From: Tenebrio molitor
Taxonomy: Eukaryota > Arthropoda > Insecta > Coleoptera > Tenebrionidae
Assembly (NCBI RefSeq): GCF_963966145.1
Contig: NC_091046.1
Coordinates: 1-64,000 of the forward strand
DNA: 64,000 nucleotides
Reading direction: 5' to 3'
The position numbers and the translations under genes are program-made. Below are positions 21,678-32,938 of the stretch, in pieces (within the stretch, counting starts at the first letter, position 1; each line of letters begins with the position of its first letter). The notes beneath the pieces are model-generated. The model ran no database searches. It was not told the origin of the DNA and was given only the letters and a program-made list of their open reading frames with translations.

Positions 21678-23762
21678 TGTAGCGTTACGAAACGCCACAA
21701 TGGCGATTGGCCGGAGTAGGAGGCCACGAGGTCCTACTTATGCTCGCGGGGCTAATAGATCGCAGTTCGAAGACCCGGAACTAGCAGTTAACGCACGGCA
21801 TTTGGCAACGCGACGCGCCCACCCTGCCTTCAAGTTTTTTACGTCGCTCATTCCGGAAGCGGAAAGTTTCAATTTAGAGTCATTTGTGCCAGCCACCACG
21901 GGGGGGCTGGAAGAACACATGTTACCCCCGCAAATGTCAGGCTGAGGTGGCCTCACGCCTCTAGGTTGGCGAGCTGCAACCTATCTTTCAGAACCCCACT
22001 TTCACTTTCTCTTTCTCTTCACTTTCTCTTCTTCTCTTCTCAGCGATAGGTGACCGTACGGCAATGTTGGGTCCCTTTTCCTCTTTAGTAACTTGCCGGA
22101 AAGTCATCTCCTTCTTTTCAACCCCATCTTTCTTCCTGTCCTTTTTTTGACCTGCGAGTTACGGCAATTAACATCAGGATAGACGTGCACGACTTACCGA
22201 CACAATACCGTCCAAAATCTGAATTCTCCCGCTCGGTATAATTTCGAGGTAAACAAACCGACGCCATGACGGTCCACCTGTCATGACACGCGCACGTGTA
22301 GTACCACCGGAAATGCACATTTTTGATTGCGCAGTACCACGCAAGCGCAGCCCGCCTTATAGCACAACTGAATAAGGTCGAGAATCGCGCGCGTGACGAT
22401 TTTCGCGATTTATGGGACTGCGGTACCGAGATTAAAAATGCGGAAGTCGGACACTTCGTCGAGAGCCGTCGAAGCGACGCCAGCGAAGCGCCTTTTAGAG
22501 TTCGTGGTCGAGTGACCCCTCGCACTATAGAGGTAATTATCGTTCAATTTTGAATTCATTTCACTAAGACCATGTATTAGGGGTGGTTCGATCCAGTTTA
22601 GAGTCAATCCCGTTTGGATGAATTGATCCAGTACCGTATCGCAACTTTAGAGTACCGAAAATTTTTGAGTAAAGGAGTGCCGGAAGGACTTCGATTTAGC
22701 GCCAAGAACCCCCTTTTTCGCTGAAAGGTAATTACCGAATCTTCCGATTTTCACAACACTAACGACAATTCGTTAGGGGTCGTTCGCAGGGCGATTCGTA
22801 GCCAGATCGTTCGCAGGGCGATTCGTAGCCAGATCGTTCGCAGAGGCGACCATTTTGGAGAACATCGTTCGCAGAGGCGATCGTTTATTTTGAGCACCGT
22901 ATCGCCAAGGTCACACCGCAAGTCAAAAGGACGCTATTCGAGGAGACAACAGACCCGTCATAAAGCTAAGTCGCCATATTTTTTTACCGCGGCATTGCAA
23001 AATTTAGGAACGCCTCGAATTTCTCGCTTCTCGCTTTCATAATTTTTGTATGTTCACTAAATTTTTTTGAAACTTTGCAAATGTTTAGAATTTTTTTGTA
23101 AGAACCTTTTCATTCAATCTCCAGTGTCAACTTAAAGAAATTTCAGTCAAATTTAACGTTTCGGAACTTCGCCGATTTAAACTTTCCTATCAGGATCAAT
23201 TTTAATTTTTTTGTCAAGGTGACACCCCAATCTTGACCTTGGGTTTCATTAAGTTTACATTTAATAATTAGCTCGATCAGAAGGAAGTCTAAGTTCGGGA
23301 GGTTCCTCATCAGGAATCAAAACATCCTTTATTTCGTCGAAGAATATCATGTTTAGTTTAAGATTCGGTCACATGTGAAAGAAAAGCTTTTCTGGTTACG
23401 ACCAAAGTAGATATTAAGGCCACCAAAAAGTACTGGTTCCGCATCTTTCAATTTTCATCTAGTAGTTACAAGCGAACCATTATCGCATTCGTGTGAACCA
23501 GTACCGAACCACCAAATACTGTTCTGTGGATAATTTTGCAGTAACCGAATAAACCAAAATTTGTTTAACGATCAGAAAGCGTTTGCTTTTACTTACCTTC
23601 GACGAGTAAGATCTGAGCACTTGTCCCGGCAGCTGGACAAGCAACAACCAGCTCAAGACAATAGCTGCCTGGCGCCCATTTTTTAAAAATCCGAACCCAC
23701 GCCCTCTGCCCCGAAAAACCCCCTGGGAGCCCGGAGCTGTCACTGGCCAACTTTTGGTCACA
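21678..23762 (+). repeat. 5' LTR of the Gypsy element
   Basis: 2085 bp, unusually long for an insect Gypsy element. It starts TGTAGCG and ends TGGTCACA. It contains a short minisatellite of about 27 bp units around CGTTCGCAG (22781-22882, four occurrences) and pyrimidine-rich tracts near 22000. Small frames on both strands (81 residues on plus, 135 on minus) occur identically in both LTRs because the LTRs are identical; there is no evidence that they are genes. Confidence 0.93.
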
Positions 23763-24100
23763 CAAATTTTGACGCCCAGAACGTGGGGCCCGATTTTTTG
23801 GAGCAACCACAAATTTTCGTTTATCGTTCATCTTCATTGAGGCTCAGTCACTTTTTTCAATCGGAGCAAAGGGAGTTGGTAAAGGTTTATTGAAAGTTGA
23901 ATTTTTTGATTGTGTGTTAATGAGAAGCGGAAATTTAGCGGCGAATTCATTGTTTGAGTAGCGGTCTTATCTTGTACCCTCGACGACAAAAACCTTTTCT
24001 CGGAATCGACTATCGTGTTGCGCGCTGTTTTTTGGTAGTGTTTTGACCGGCGTTTTTATTGCGTTACCGACCCGTGGAATCGCGGTGAGTCTTCGTCAAA
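23763..24100 (+). other. Gypsy leader with candidate primer binding site
   Basis: The region between the LTR and the gag ATG has no coding features. Six bases after the LTR, a TGACGCCCAGAACGTGGGGC-like segment (about 23769-23788) resembles retroelement tRNA primer sites, which usually start TGGCGCCC. The tRNA cannot be named, and the six-base offset from the LTR end is unusual. Packaging signals were not identified. Confidence 0.45.
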
Positions 24101-25408
24101 ATGGACGAACAATTCAAGGTCAAGCATTTACTAGCTGACGAGCTGACGTATGAATTGCGTATACGCGGCATCACGACTAGCCGAAACCAGGACGATAAGA
24201 GGAAACTGTTAGCGAGAGCTCTGTCCAAAGAACTAGGTCGACCGGACGAATACTTTCTGTCACTTCATGACGCAGAGTATGATCACGACACCGAGGTCCA
24301 GGCCATTGAGGACACCCTTGAGAGCATACGCACGATTTTGACAGAATTTGAAGGAACGGCGGAAGACATGATCTTCAAACGGTTGAAGACCCGTCTAACG
24401 CACCTTTCATTTCGCATTCGGCGAATGAGACGCGAGCGAGATGCGGAGTATAGAAATGAGGCGTACGCGACATGTTTGTTGCTCGAAGCTGATCTTCACG
24501 ACAAGGCAGCAGAAGCGAGCCCGGTTACGGTGGAAGCGCCACCAGTCGTCGCGACTACTCCCATTTACGTGCACCCTCACGCGAGATCTCCGGAACCGAA
24601 ACTAGTGCCAATTCACACCTGGGGCGTATCTTTCAACGGGGAGGAAAATGGAATGACGGTGAACCAGTTCTTGGAACGGGTAGAGGAACTGTCGGTAGCG
24701 CGAAACGCAACCAACAGGGACCTTTTTAACGCGGCCATTGATCTCTTTAGCGGCAAGGCGCTGATTTGGTATCGTTCTGTTCGGAGCAGATTGAGCGATT
24801 GGGACGAAGTGGTTCAGTTGTTGAAACAGGAATTTCTTCCACCGGATTTCGATGAATTGTTGTGGGACGAAATCAAGGGCAGGCTTCAGGGCAAAAGCGA
24901 GTCGATAACCATTTACGTTGCGGTTATGGAGACGCTTTTTGCTAGACTTAGTCGACCACCGGCGGAGATAACCAAGGTAAAGACGATTCGGAGGAATTTG
25001 CTTCCATGTTACCTTAACCAGCTTAGCATCACCGAAGTTGTCACCGTACCGGAGTTGATTAAGTTGTGCAAAAAAGTGGAGGAGTTATCGGCTTTGCGGC
25101 AGAAACATCGCGCTGCACCCAAGTCATCTTGCGTGTTGGAGCCAGAGTTGGCATATGTTCGGGCGAGCGAACCCGCGAAAGCGAGTCCACGCGCCATCGT
25201 CGTGAAGGAACCCTCAGGCAATTCAGCCAGACGGAGTGAACCCGCGAGTTCGTCCTCCAGGTCGTTCAAGTGCTGGAATTGTCAACAGCCGAATCATTCG
25301 TTCATGAACTGTCGACTGAAAAGAAAGCAGTTTTGCTACCGTTGTGGGGAGCCAGACGTCACCTTGGCGACCTGCAAAAAGTGTAATCCGTCGGGAAACG
25401 CGCAGTAG
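24101..25408 (+). CDS. Gypsy Gag polyprotein
   Basis: 435 residues from ATG 24101. The N-terminal 50 residues resemble a SAP-like helix-turn-helix (LADELTYELRIRGI). A retrotransposon-gag (capsid-like) domain spans about residues 165-330 (FNGEENGMTVNQFLERVEEL..., ALIWYR). The first zinc knuckle CWNCQQPNHSFMNC is canonical. The second, CYRCGEPDVTLATC, has Val where His is expected, so it is degenerate. The stop TAG (25406-25408) follows a slippery heptamer GGGAAAC read as G-GGA-AAC in the gag frame, so pol is expected as a -1 frameshift product. Confidence 0.93.
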   Translation: MDEQFKVKHLLADELTYELRIRGITTSRNQDDKRKLLARALSKELGRPDEYFLSLHDAEYDHDTEVQAIEDTLESIRTILTEFEGTAEDMIFKRLKTRLTHLSFRIRRMRRERDAEYRNEAYATCLLLEADLHDKAAEASPVTVEAPPVVATTPIYVHPHARSPEPKLVPIHTWGVSFNGEENGMTVNQFLERVEELSVARNATNRDLFNAAIDLFSGKALIWYRSVRSRLSDWDEVVQLLKQEFLPPDFDELLWDEIKGRLQGKSESITIYVAVMETLFARLSRPPAEITKVKTIRRNLLPCYLNQLSITEVVTVPELIKLCKKVEELSALRQKHRAAPKSSCVLEPELAYVRASEPAKASPRAIVVKEPSGNSARRSEPASSSSRSFKCWNCQQPNHSFMNCRLKRKQFCYRCGEPDVTLATCKKCNPSGNAQ

Positions 25409-28400
25409 GGACGCGGCAGACTTGCGGCCGTGCTACGTTCCTAAAACATCCCAAGGCCGATGTAAACGCATCGATCATCGCGAAACGTACGGACACCCAG
25501 TGGAACGCTTGGTTAGACGAAGTCAAAGAGTTTTGCAAGCCTTCTCGGGCAAATTCCGCTTCCATTTTCGTCAGCAAAACCAATGACAATAGGCCATTTA
25601 TCAGACTGCGTCTAAACAATAAGGAAACTGAAGGACTCGTGGATTCCGGTTCGAATTGCACTATAGTTGGTGGAAAAGGAGCCGATTTAATTCATTTTCG
25701 CGCAGGTGGAAAAACTTTCCCATCTCGGCTAAAAACCATCAGAACTGCCGACGGAAAACAACATCCGGTAACCAAAGCTATCGAACTAGAAGCAGTGTTA
25801 GACTCGTCGAGACGGCGAATTCGTGTCTACTACGTGCCAGATCTTCAGCATAGCGTCATATTAGGGTGCGACTTTTGTAGATTATTCGGACTCAAGATAG
25901 ATTTCGCGGGTCACAAAATTGAAGTAGCGTCGGATATCGTAAGAGTACCAGAATGTGACGCGGTGACGGAGTGTGGCGCGGATCGGCATGAGATCACCGA
26001 GATCATCCGGAAAAATTTAGATTTGTTGAGCAACGACGGAAAGTTAGGGAGGACACACAAAATGACAGTCACAATCGACACGGGAGAAGCATTGCCGATC
26101 AAACAACGTCCGTATTGGTGGTCTCCGTACATGCTTGCGGAAGTCAACAAAGAAATTGACCGCATGCTCGAGAACAATGTCATATCGCCTTCTGACAGTC
26201 CGTGGTCTTCTCCAATTTTGTTAGTAAAGAAATCTTCCGGTGAATACCGACTTTGCTTTGACGGTCGCAGGCTCAATGCCGTGACAAAACGTGACAGTTA
26301 CCCATTACCGCGTGTCGACAGGATTCTCAGTATGTTGCGAGGAGCAAAGTACATCAGTTCGATCGATCTCAAGAACGCTTTTTGGCAAATCCCGTTAGAT
26401 TCAGAGTCTAGACCGAAGACAGCTTTTGCGATTCCCGGCAGAGGTCTTTTTCATTTTAACGTATTACCGTTCGGACTGACAAACGCAGCCCAGAGGCAGC
26501 AGTGTCTCATGGACAGAATTTTCGGACCTGAACTAGAACCTCACGTCTTTGTTTACCTGGACGATCTAATCATTATCGCCCCGACATTCGAGAAACACGT
26601 ACAAGTTTTGAGGGAGGTGATACGACGTCTTCGAGACGCGAAACTCACCGTGAATGCGAAAAAGTGTCAACTTTTCCGCTCAAGTTTGAAATATTTGGGT
26701 TTCATTGTCGATGAACATGGTCTAGGTACCGATCCAGACAAAGTAGCGGCCATGGTGAGCTATCCAGTCCCGAAGACTAGTACCGAAATCAAACGTTTCG
26801 TAGGCATGTGTTCTTGGTATAGGCGTTTCATCCCTCATTTTTCGACCCTCATGTCCCCGATAAACGCGTTACTTACCGGAAAGCGAAAGCGACAGAAAAC
26901 GGAGTGGACTCCTGAAGCTCAGGAAGCTTTTCAGAAAATCAAGGATGCACTTGTTTCAGCACCCGTATTGTCAAGTCCTGATTTCTCGAAACCTTTCGTG
27001 ATCCAAACTGACGCTTCAAACACCGGTCTAGGAGCAGTTTTAACGCAAGATTTAGACGGAGATGAGAGAGTGATCGCGTACGCCAGCCGTTCGCTAACAA
27101 AAGCCGAGCGAAATTATAGCGTTACGGAACGAGAATGTTTAGCCGTTTTGTTCGCGTTGGAAAAGTTCAGACCTTACGTTGAGGGCACCCATTTCACGAT
27201 CGTGACGGACCATTATTCATTGCTCTGGTTAAACCGAATGAAGGACCCAGCAGGCAAGTTAGCGCGATGGAGTGTCAAGCTCAATCAATTTTCATTCGAT
27301 TTGGTCCATCGTAAGGGCAAGCTCAATGTAGTACCGGACGCACTATCGAGACTACCTGCAGAAATTGCTGCGGTAGACATTGACAGCTTTCTCGGCGTGA
27401 ACTTGAATGATTTGGACGAGTCGTACACGCGACTTCGCGACAACATAATCGCCAATCCTCAAAGAAATCCATCATGGAAAGTCGAGAACGGTTTCGTGTA
27501 TCGATTCGTACCGAACAAAATTGTACTACCCGGCAACGTCCCGGAGTGGAAGCTTTTAGTACCGCGAAATCAAAGAACAAAAATTTTAGAATCATGTCAT
27601 GATGCACCGACATCAGCTCATTTCGGGTACTACAAGACACTTTCAAGGTTATCCATCAATCACTTTTGGCCGAAAATGCGTCGTTCCGTCATTCGTTACA
27701 TTCGAAACTGCAAGGTTTGCAATGAGCAAAAAGCACCGAACACCGCTCGCGCAGGGCTTATGGGAAAAGAAAAAAAGGTTCAGTTTCCGTGGCAAATGAT
27801 TTCCGTTGATTTGATTGGTCCATTACCGACGTCCACGAAAGGATATTCGTATCTCTTAGTGATCGTAGATTGGTTCACGAAGTACGTTGTACTATTTCCG
27901 TTACGAAAAGCTACGAGCTCAAAAGTTACAGAATGTATCGAGAACGGAATTTTTCTTGTGTATGGTGTACCGCAATTCATTTTGGTCGACAACGGCAAGC
28001 AGTTTGTCGGAAACGAATTTGTAAAGACTTGCGAGAACTACAAAGTTCAAAAGATCTGGTTCACAGCCAAGTATCACCCTCAGAGCAACCCTGTGGAGCG
28101 ATACAACCGCACAGTTGGCACTGCCATACGAAGTTACGTCAAAGGCGCTCACAAAAAGTGGGATGCCGAGGTGGCAAAGATCGGGTACGCGATTCGCACA
28201 GCGGTCAACGAAGTAACCGGATTCAGTCCAGCATTTCTCAATTTTGGTAGGGTAGTACCCTGTACCGGTGAATTTTACGGCAAAGTAGCGGAAAATCCGG
28301 AAACCTTGACGACAGCTGATCGCGAAGATCACGCGAAAAATTTAGAACACCTCAAGACCATCTTGCAGGATGTAACCCAGCACCTTCACAAAGCGCACGA

Positions 28401-28668
28401 ACGCAACGAACGCTCGTACAATCTTCGGAAGCGCGACGCTGAATTTTTTGTAGGCGACAAAGTTTGGAAACGCAACAAAGTACTTTCCAGCGCTGCGAAA
28501 GACTTTGCGCAAAAATTAGCGCCACGCTACGTGCTGTGCACGATAACGAGAAAACTATCGAAACTCGCGTACGCTCTCGAAGATGAGAACCGCGCAGATC
28601 TAGGTGTTTGGCACATGAAAGATTTGAAAGAATTCAGAGGATCTCTGGCAGAAGCCGAAGAACCGTAG
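25387..28668 (+). CDS. Gypsy Pol polyprotein (protease, RT, RNase H, integrase)
   Basis: The -1 frame opens at 25387 and is entered by frameshifting at 25393-25399. The aspartic protease has VDSGSN (25639). RT has FVYLDDLIII (about 26548) and the LPFGLTNA block. RNase H begins near IQTDASNTGLGAVL (27001). Integrase has the HHCC zinc domain (HDAPTSAH... CKVC, 27592-27720) and the catalytic residues in SVDLIGPLP, LVDNGKQFVG and NPVERYNRT. The C-terminus has a GDKVW segment as in many Gypsy integrases and no chromodomain that I can see. The frame is uninterrupted. It replicates through an RNA intermediate and integrates with 4 bp duplications. Confidence 0.95.
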   Translation, partial: SVGKRAVGTRQTCGRATFLKHPKADVNASIIAKRTDTQWNAWLDEVKEFCKPSRANSASIFVSKTNDNRPFIRLRLNNKETEGLVDSGSNCTIVGGKGADLIHFRAGGKTFPSRLKTIRTADGKQHPVTKAIELEAVLDSSRRRIRVYYVPDLQHSVILGCDFCRLFGLKIDFAGHKIEVASDIVRVPECDAVTECGADRHEITEIIRKNLDLLSNDGKLGRTHKMTVTIDTGEALPIKQRPYWWSPYMLAEVNKEIDRMLENNVISPSDSPWSSPILLVKKSSGEYRLCFDGRRLNAVTKRDSYPLPRVDRILSMLRGAKYISSIDLKNAFWQIPLDSESRPKTAFAIPGRGLFHFNVLPFGLTNAAQRQQCLMDRIFGPELEPHVFVYLDDLIIIAPTFEKHVQVLREVIRRLRDAKLTVNAKKCQLFRSSLKYLGFIVDEHGLGTDPDKVAAMVSYPVPKTSTEIKRFVGMCSWYRRFIPHFSTLMSPINALLTGKRKRQKTEWTPEAQEAFQKIKDALVSAPVLSSPDFSKPFVIQTDASNTGLGAVLTQDLDGDERVIAYASRSLTKAERNYSVTERECLAVLFALEKFRPYVEGTHFTIVTDHYSLLWLNRMKDPAGKLARWSVKLNQFSFDLVHRKGKLNVVPDALSRLPAEIAAVDIDSFLGVNLNDLDESYTRLRDNIIANPQRNPSWKVENGFVYRFVPNKIVLPGNVPEWKLLVPRNQRTKILESCHDAPTSAHFGYYKTLSRLSINHFWPKMRRSVIRYIRNCKVCNEQKAPNTARAGLMGKEKKVQFPWQMISVDLIGPLPTSTKGYSYLLVIVDWFTKYVVLFPLRKATSSKVTECIENGIFLVYGVPQFILVDNGKQFVGNEFVKTCENYKVQKIWFTAKYHPQSNPVERYNRTVGTAIRSYVKGAHKKWDAEVAKIGYAIRTAVNEVTGFSPAFLNFGRVVPCTGEFYGKVAENPETLTTADREDHAKNLEHLKTILQDVTQHLHKAHERNERSYNLRKRDAEFFVGDKVWKRNKVLSSAAKDFAQKLAPRYVLCTITRKLSKLAYALEDENRADLGVWHMKDLKEFRGSLAEAEEP
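25393..25436 (+). promoter_or_regulatory. -1 ribosomal frameshift signal of the Gypsy gag-pol junction
   Basis: The heptamer GGGAAAC (25393-25399) lies in the X-XXY-YYZ phase of gag. After a 5 nt spacer comes a hairpin: GTAG (25405-25408) pairs with CTAC (25433-25436), and CGCGGC (25412-25417) pairs with GCCGTG (25427-25432, one G-U pair), with a 9 nt loop. The gag and pol frames overlap by only about 19 nt here and the heptamer lies in that overlap. This is the classical arrangement for programmed -1 frameshifting. Confidence 0.85.
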
Positions 28669-29047
28669 CGAGCTTTGCATTTCACTTTTTCGTACCGTTC
28701 AATTTTTCGATTAATTCTTTTGTCCTCCTTTGGAATGTTGACGACAGTAAAATTTTACCGTGGAGTTTGTTCAGGAAAAGTTTATTTAAGAACCCCAAAC
28801 TATGACATTTAACCGGACTTGACTTACATCATACCGCAGTACTCAAGTACTAATTGACATTGAGATTCAGTTTTCAATCGTTTGATACGCGCAGATATCG
28901 ACAAGCCATTTTCGTGGCGAAACCAAAACTTTTCCAGTGATCAAATTTTGACGTTTTTTTTTTGTGAAGACTTCATCTTCGTTTTTTTGTAAAAAGTAAA
29001 AGGCAACTGAGTTACCTTTTCCTTTTTCTTTTTGAGGAGGGGGGTAG
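28669..29047 (+). other. Gypsy 3' internal region with polypurine tract
   Basis: 379 nt between the pol stop and the 3' LTR. No env or other gene was seen. A purine-rich run GAGGAGGGGGGTAG (about 29034-29047) directly abuts the 3' LTR and is the likely plus-strand primer (polypurine tract). The rest is AT-rich without recognised features. Confidence 0.7.
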
Positions 29048-30720
29048 TGTAGCGTTACGAAACGCCACAATGGCGATTGGCCGGAGTAGGAGGCCACGAG
29101 GTCCTACTTATGCTCGCGGGGCTAATAGATCGCAGTTCGAAGACCCGGAACTAGCAGTTAACGCACGGCATTTGGCAACGCGACGCGCCCACCCTGCCTT
29201 CAAGTTTTTTACGTCGCTCATTCCGGAAGCGGAAAGTTTCAATTTAGAGTCATTTGTGCCAGCCACCACGGGGGGGCTGGAAGAACACATGTTACCCCCG
29301 CAAATGTCAGGCTGAGGTGGCCTCACGCCTCTAGGTTGGCGAGCTGCAACCTATCTTTCAGAACCCCACTTTCACTTTCTCTTTCTCTTCACTTTCTCTT
29401 CTTCTCTTCTCAGCGATAGGTGACCGTACGGCAATGTTGGGTCCCTTTTCCTCTTTAGTAACTTGCCGGAAAGTCATCTCCTTCTTTTCAACCCCATCTT
29501 TCTTCCTGTCCTTTTTTTGACCTGCGAGTTACGGCAATTAACATCAGGATAGACGTGCACGACTTACCGACACAATACCGTCCAAAATCTGAATTCTCCC
29601 GCTCGGTATAATTTCGAGGTAAACAAACCGACGCCATGACGGTCCACCTGTCATGACACGCGCACGTGTAGTACCACCGGAAATGCACATTTTTGATTGC
29701 GCAGTACCACGCAAGCGCAGCCCGCCTTATAGCACAACTGAATAAGGTCGAGAATCGCGCGCGTGACGATTTTCGCGATTTATGGGACTGCGGTACCGAG
29801 ATTAAAAATGCGGAAGTCGGACACTTCGTCGAGAGCCGTCGAAGCGACGCCAGCGAAGCGCCTTTTAGAGTTCGTGGTCGAGTGACCCCTCGCACTATAG
29901 AGGTAATTATCGTTCAATTTTGAATTCATTTCACTAAGACCATGTATTAGGGGTGGTTCGATCCAGTTTAGAGTCAATCCCGTTTGGATGAATTGATCCA
30001 GTACCGTATCGCAACTTTAGAGTACCGAAAATTTTTGAGTAAAGGAGTGCCGGAAGGACTTCGATTTAGCGCCAAGAACCCCCTTTTTCGCTGAAAGGTA
30101 ATTACCGAATCTTCCGATTTTCACAACACTAACGACAATTCGTTAGGGGTCGTTCGCAGGGCGATTCGTAGCCAGATCGTTCGCAGGGCGATTCGTAGCC
30201 AGATCGTTCGCAGAGGCGACCATTTTGGAGAACATCGTTCGCAGAGGCGATCGTTTATTTTGAGCACCGTATCGCCAAGGTCACACCGCAAGTCAAAAGG
30301 ACGCTATTCGAGGAGACAACAGACCCGTCATAAAGCTAAGTCGCCATATTTTTTTACCGCGGCATTGCAAAATTTAGGAACGCCTCGAATTTCTCGCTTC
30401 TCGCTTTCATAATTTTTGTATGTTCACTAAATTTTTTTGAAACTTTGCAAATGTTTAGAATTTTTTTGTAAGAACCTTTTCATTCAATCTCCAGTGTCAA
30501 CTTAAAGAAATTTCAGTCAAATTTAACGTTTCGGAACTTCGCCGATTTAAACTTTCCTATCAGGATCAATTTTAATTTTTTTGTCAAGGTGACACCCCAA
30601 TCTTGACCTTGGGTTTCATTAAGTTTACATTTAATAATTAGCTCGATCAGAAGGAAGTCTAAGTTCGGGAGGTTCCTCATCAGGAATCAAAACATCCTTT
30701 ATTTCGTCGAAGAATATCAT

Positions 30721-32938
30721 TAGAGAGCGGATTTATATGCACAAAAAAATAAAAATTAAGCGCTTAAATAAGCATAACATACTGAATAAAAAAGTTTTAT
30801 TTTAAACAAAAAAGCATTAAAAAGCATAAAAACAAGATAATAAAACACAATTCCTAAAAATGAAAATATAACATTTTTGTATTGCTTATACAACAAAAAA
30901 CAACTCCTTATGGTTAGAAAACACTACTTGAACTTCAATCTTCTTCTTTGAAACAATGAATGATAAGGAGTTGTTCTAAATGATTAATTGTAAGATTTCT
31001 TCGTCGATCATTCAATATATTTTTAAAGTTGGAGAAACTGCGCTCCACATCTACACTTGTAGTTGGCGCAAATTTGAATTTGGGGATAATTGTAGAATCG
31101 ATGTTTAAGTTTTCCACATATTCGCCTTGTAAAACTCGCGCTATGTCACACAAAATACCAAAACCTGTGTTTTTGTTTAAAACATTGTCGAGTTTCTCAG
31201 ATACGACACGCCCAACTGCTCCTCTCACAGAGTTAGTTTCTTCTTTAAATTTTTGAACCATATTCACTGAGTCAACCAATGGAACACCTTGTTTTTCTAG
31301 TTTTGTTATAGTCTCACATACAAATTCATAATTACTTTTTAGAAAAGCTAAATTCTGTCGCAACTCTTTATTTTTGAAAATATCTATGCAGTTTCTTATT
31401 GACTGCGACGGAGCGTCGACAAATTCGGTAACTACTTCTTCAAATTGATTAATATATTGACTATAATAAAATGCGGCCTCTAACCAAGTTCCCCATCTGG
31501 TCAAAATTGGTTCTGGTGGTAAAGGTATGGTTGGAAATGTTTCCTTAAAATATTGCACTCTTAGTGGGGCTTTAACAAAAATTTTTTTACCATTTGAAAT
31601 TAACTTATTTACCACAGGAAATTCTAATCGTATAGTTTCAGCTATTCTGTTTAGTCCGTGCGCAACACATGTACAGTGAATTAATTTTTCGTAAAATATT
31701 TTTAAGTTTGTTCCAGCTTTAATCATGTATGCAGCGGCATCCGAAATCATTAGCAAAATTTTGTCCGTTGGTACGGCATTTGGAAGAAAAAAAGACGTAA
31801 GACTTTCATTAACAAATCTGGTAATCGAATTACTGTTTGTTTTGGACAATTCTTTGCAACTGACAACATATCCTTTAGTAGGAATATCTTCCTTTAAAAT
31901 ACCGAGAATTAAACTTGCCACGTACCTTCCACAACTGTCTGTTGTTTCATCGACTGCAAACCACATGTAGTTACTTCCGATGCGTTGTTTAATTTTGTTA
32001 CACACTTCTCGAAATACTGGCTCTAAATAATTTTTACGAAGAGTGCTCTCAGCCGGAACGTGTCTATTGCAATGGGTTTGTAGAAACTGTTGAAATGGGC
32101 CTTTATCTAACTTTTTGAATGGTATATTGGACTGAACCATCATCCTACATAAGTCGAAGTTAAACTGAAATTGTTCGTTTTGCCGTGATGTGCTTGCAAC
32201 AGATTCTTGTAGAGTTTGTTGTTTAAATTTTGAAATCTCGAATTTTTTTCTTCGTTCAACATGAGTGTTGCTTTTCATATGTTGAATAACATTATATTTT
32301 TTTTCGCTTTGAATCTAAAATAATATTTTCTGAATACTAGAGAATTAGGTAACTACACAAAAAATACTTACGGTTTTAACGCAAACTCGACAAAATATTT
32401 TATTATTTTCAATTATAAATTCTGGAAAATTTTTTATCCACTCATCAGGCGTAGATTTTGGTTTTGGCATTTTTGAATTAAATTTTAAATGAAATGAAAC
32501 AATGACCTGCACTCTAAGAAGGAATACGAGGGAATCGGTAAATATGGAGCAAATAATTCGCCTAGTGTTATCGTGTTAAACCGGTTTTTCGCAACAACAA
32601 AGTGAGAGATGAGTTCCTATAAACCTGGCTGCCACCACATTTCATCAACGACAAACGAGAAATTAATTTTTTTCATTTCTTGCGGCAACGGAATGTTTTC
32701 CGTGTTAAAACAATAAAAATTCTAATAAGTAAAGAATGAAAAAATACCTATAAATAAGGAAAAAGGCAGTAAATAAGCATATACATTTTAATATGCATAA
32801 AACTGCAAAAAAAGCAAAAAAAGCATAACAAAATAGGGCTCAAATGACTCAAAATTTTAAGTCTGTTACACATCTCAAAAAGTATTGAGCTACTTATAAC
32901 CCCCACAAAAAGCATAAAAACTAGAAATCCGCTCTCTA
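30721..32938 (-). mobile_element. hAT-family DNA transposon in the Gypsy 3' LTR
   Basis: 2218 bp, with 14 bp terminal inverted repeats TAGAGAGCGGATTT / AAATCCGCTCTCTA and an 8 bp target duplication AATATCAT (30713-30720 and 32939-32946), diagnostic of hAT. It encodes one spliced transposase on the minus strand. Both subterminal regions hold several AAGCAT motifs (left about 30770-30835, right about 32765-32920), as expected for transposase binding sites. The intact 5' LTR gives the empty site for comparison. Confidence 0.94.
30935..32470 (-). CDS. hAT transposase, two exons
   Basis: Exon 1 is 32470-32372 (33 codons from ATG), the intron is 32371-32315 (57 nt, GTAAGT...TTTTAG), and exon 2 is 32314-30935. 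The total is 492 residues. Splicing joins CRVC in exon 1 to HMKSNTH in exon 2, which completes a BED-type CCHH zinc finger. The remaining motifs are FAVDETTDS (first acidic residue), LMISDAAAYM (second), CVAHGLNRIAE, LTRWGTWLEAA with the conserved Trp, and the C-terminal hATC dimerisation region with VERSFSNFKNIL (catalytic Glu). The frame is intact, so it may be active. The intron is inferred from sequence only. Confidence 0.9.

Noticed and set aside
22118..22525. 135-codon minus-strand and 81-codon plus-strand frames in the Gypsy LTRs
   Set aside because: They occur in both LTRs only because these are identical. No start context, domain or transcript evidence supports them.
24101..28668. 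Env-like gene in the Gypsy element
   Set aside because: No frame of suitable size or signal/membrane segments follows pol; only 379 nt remain before the 3' LTR.
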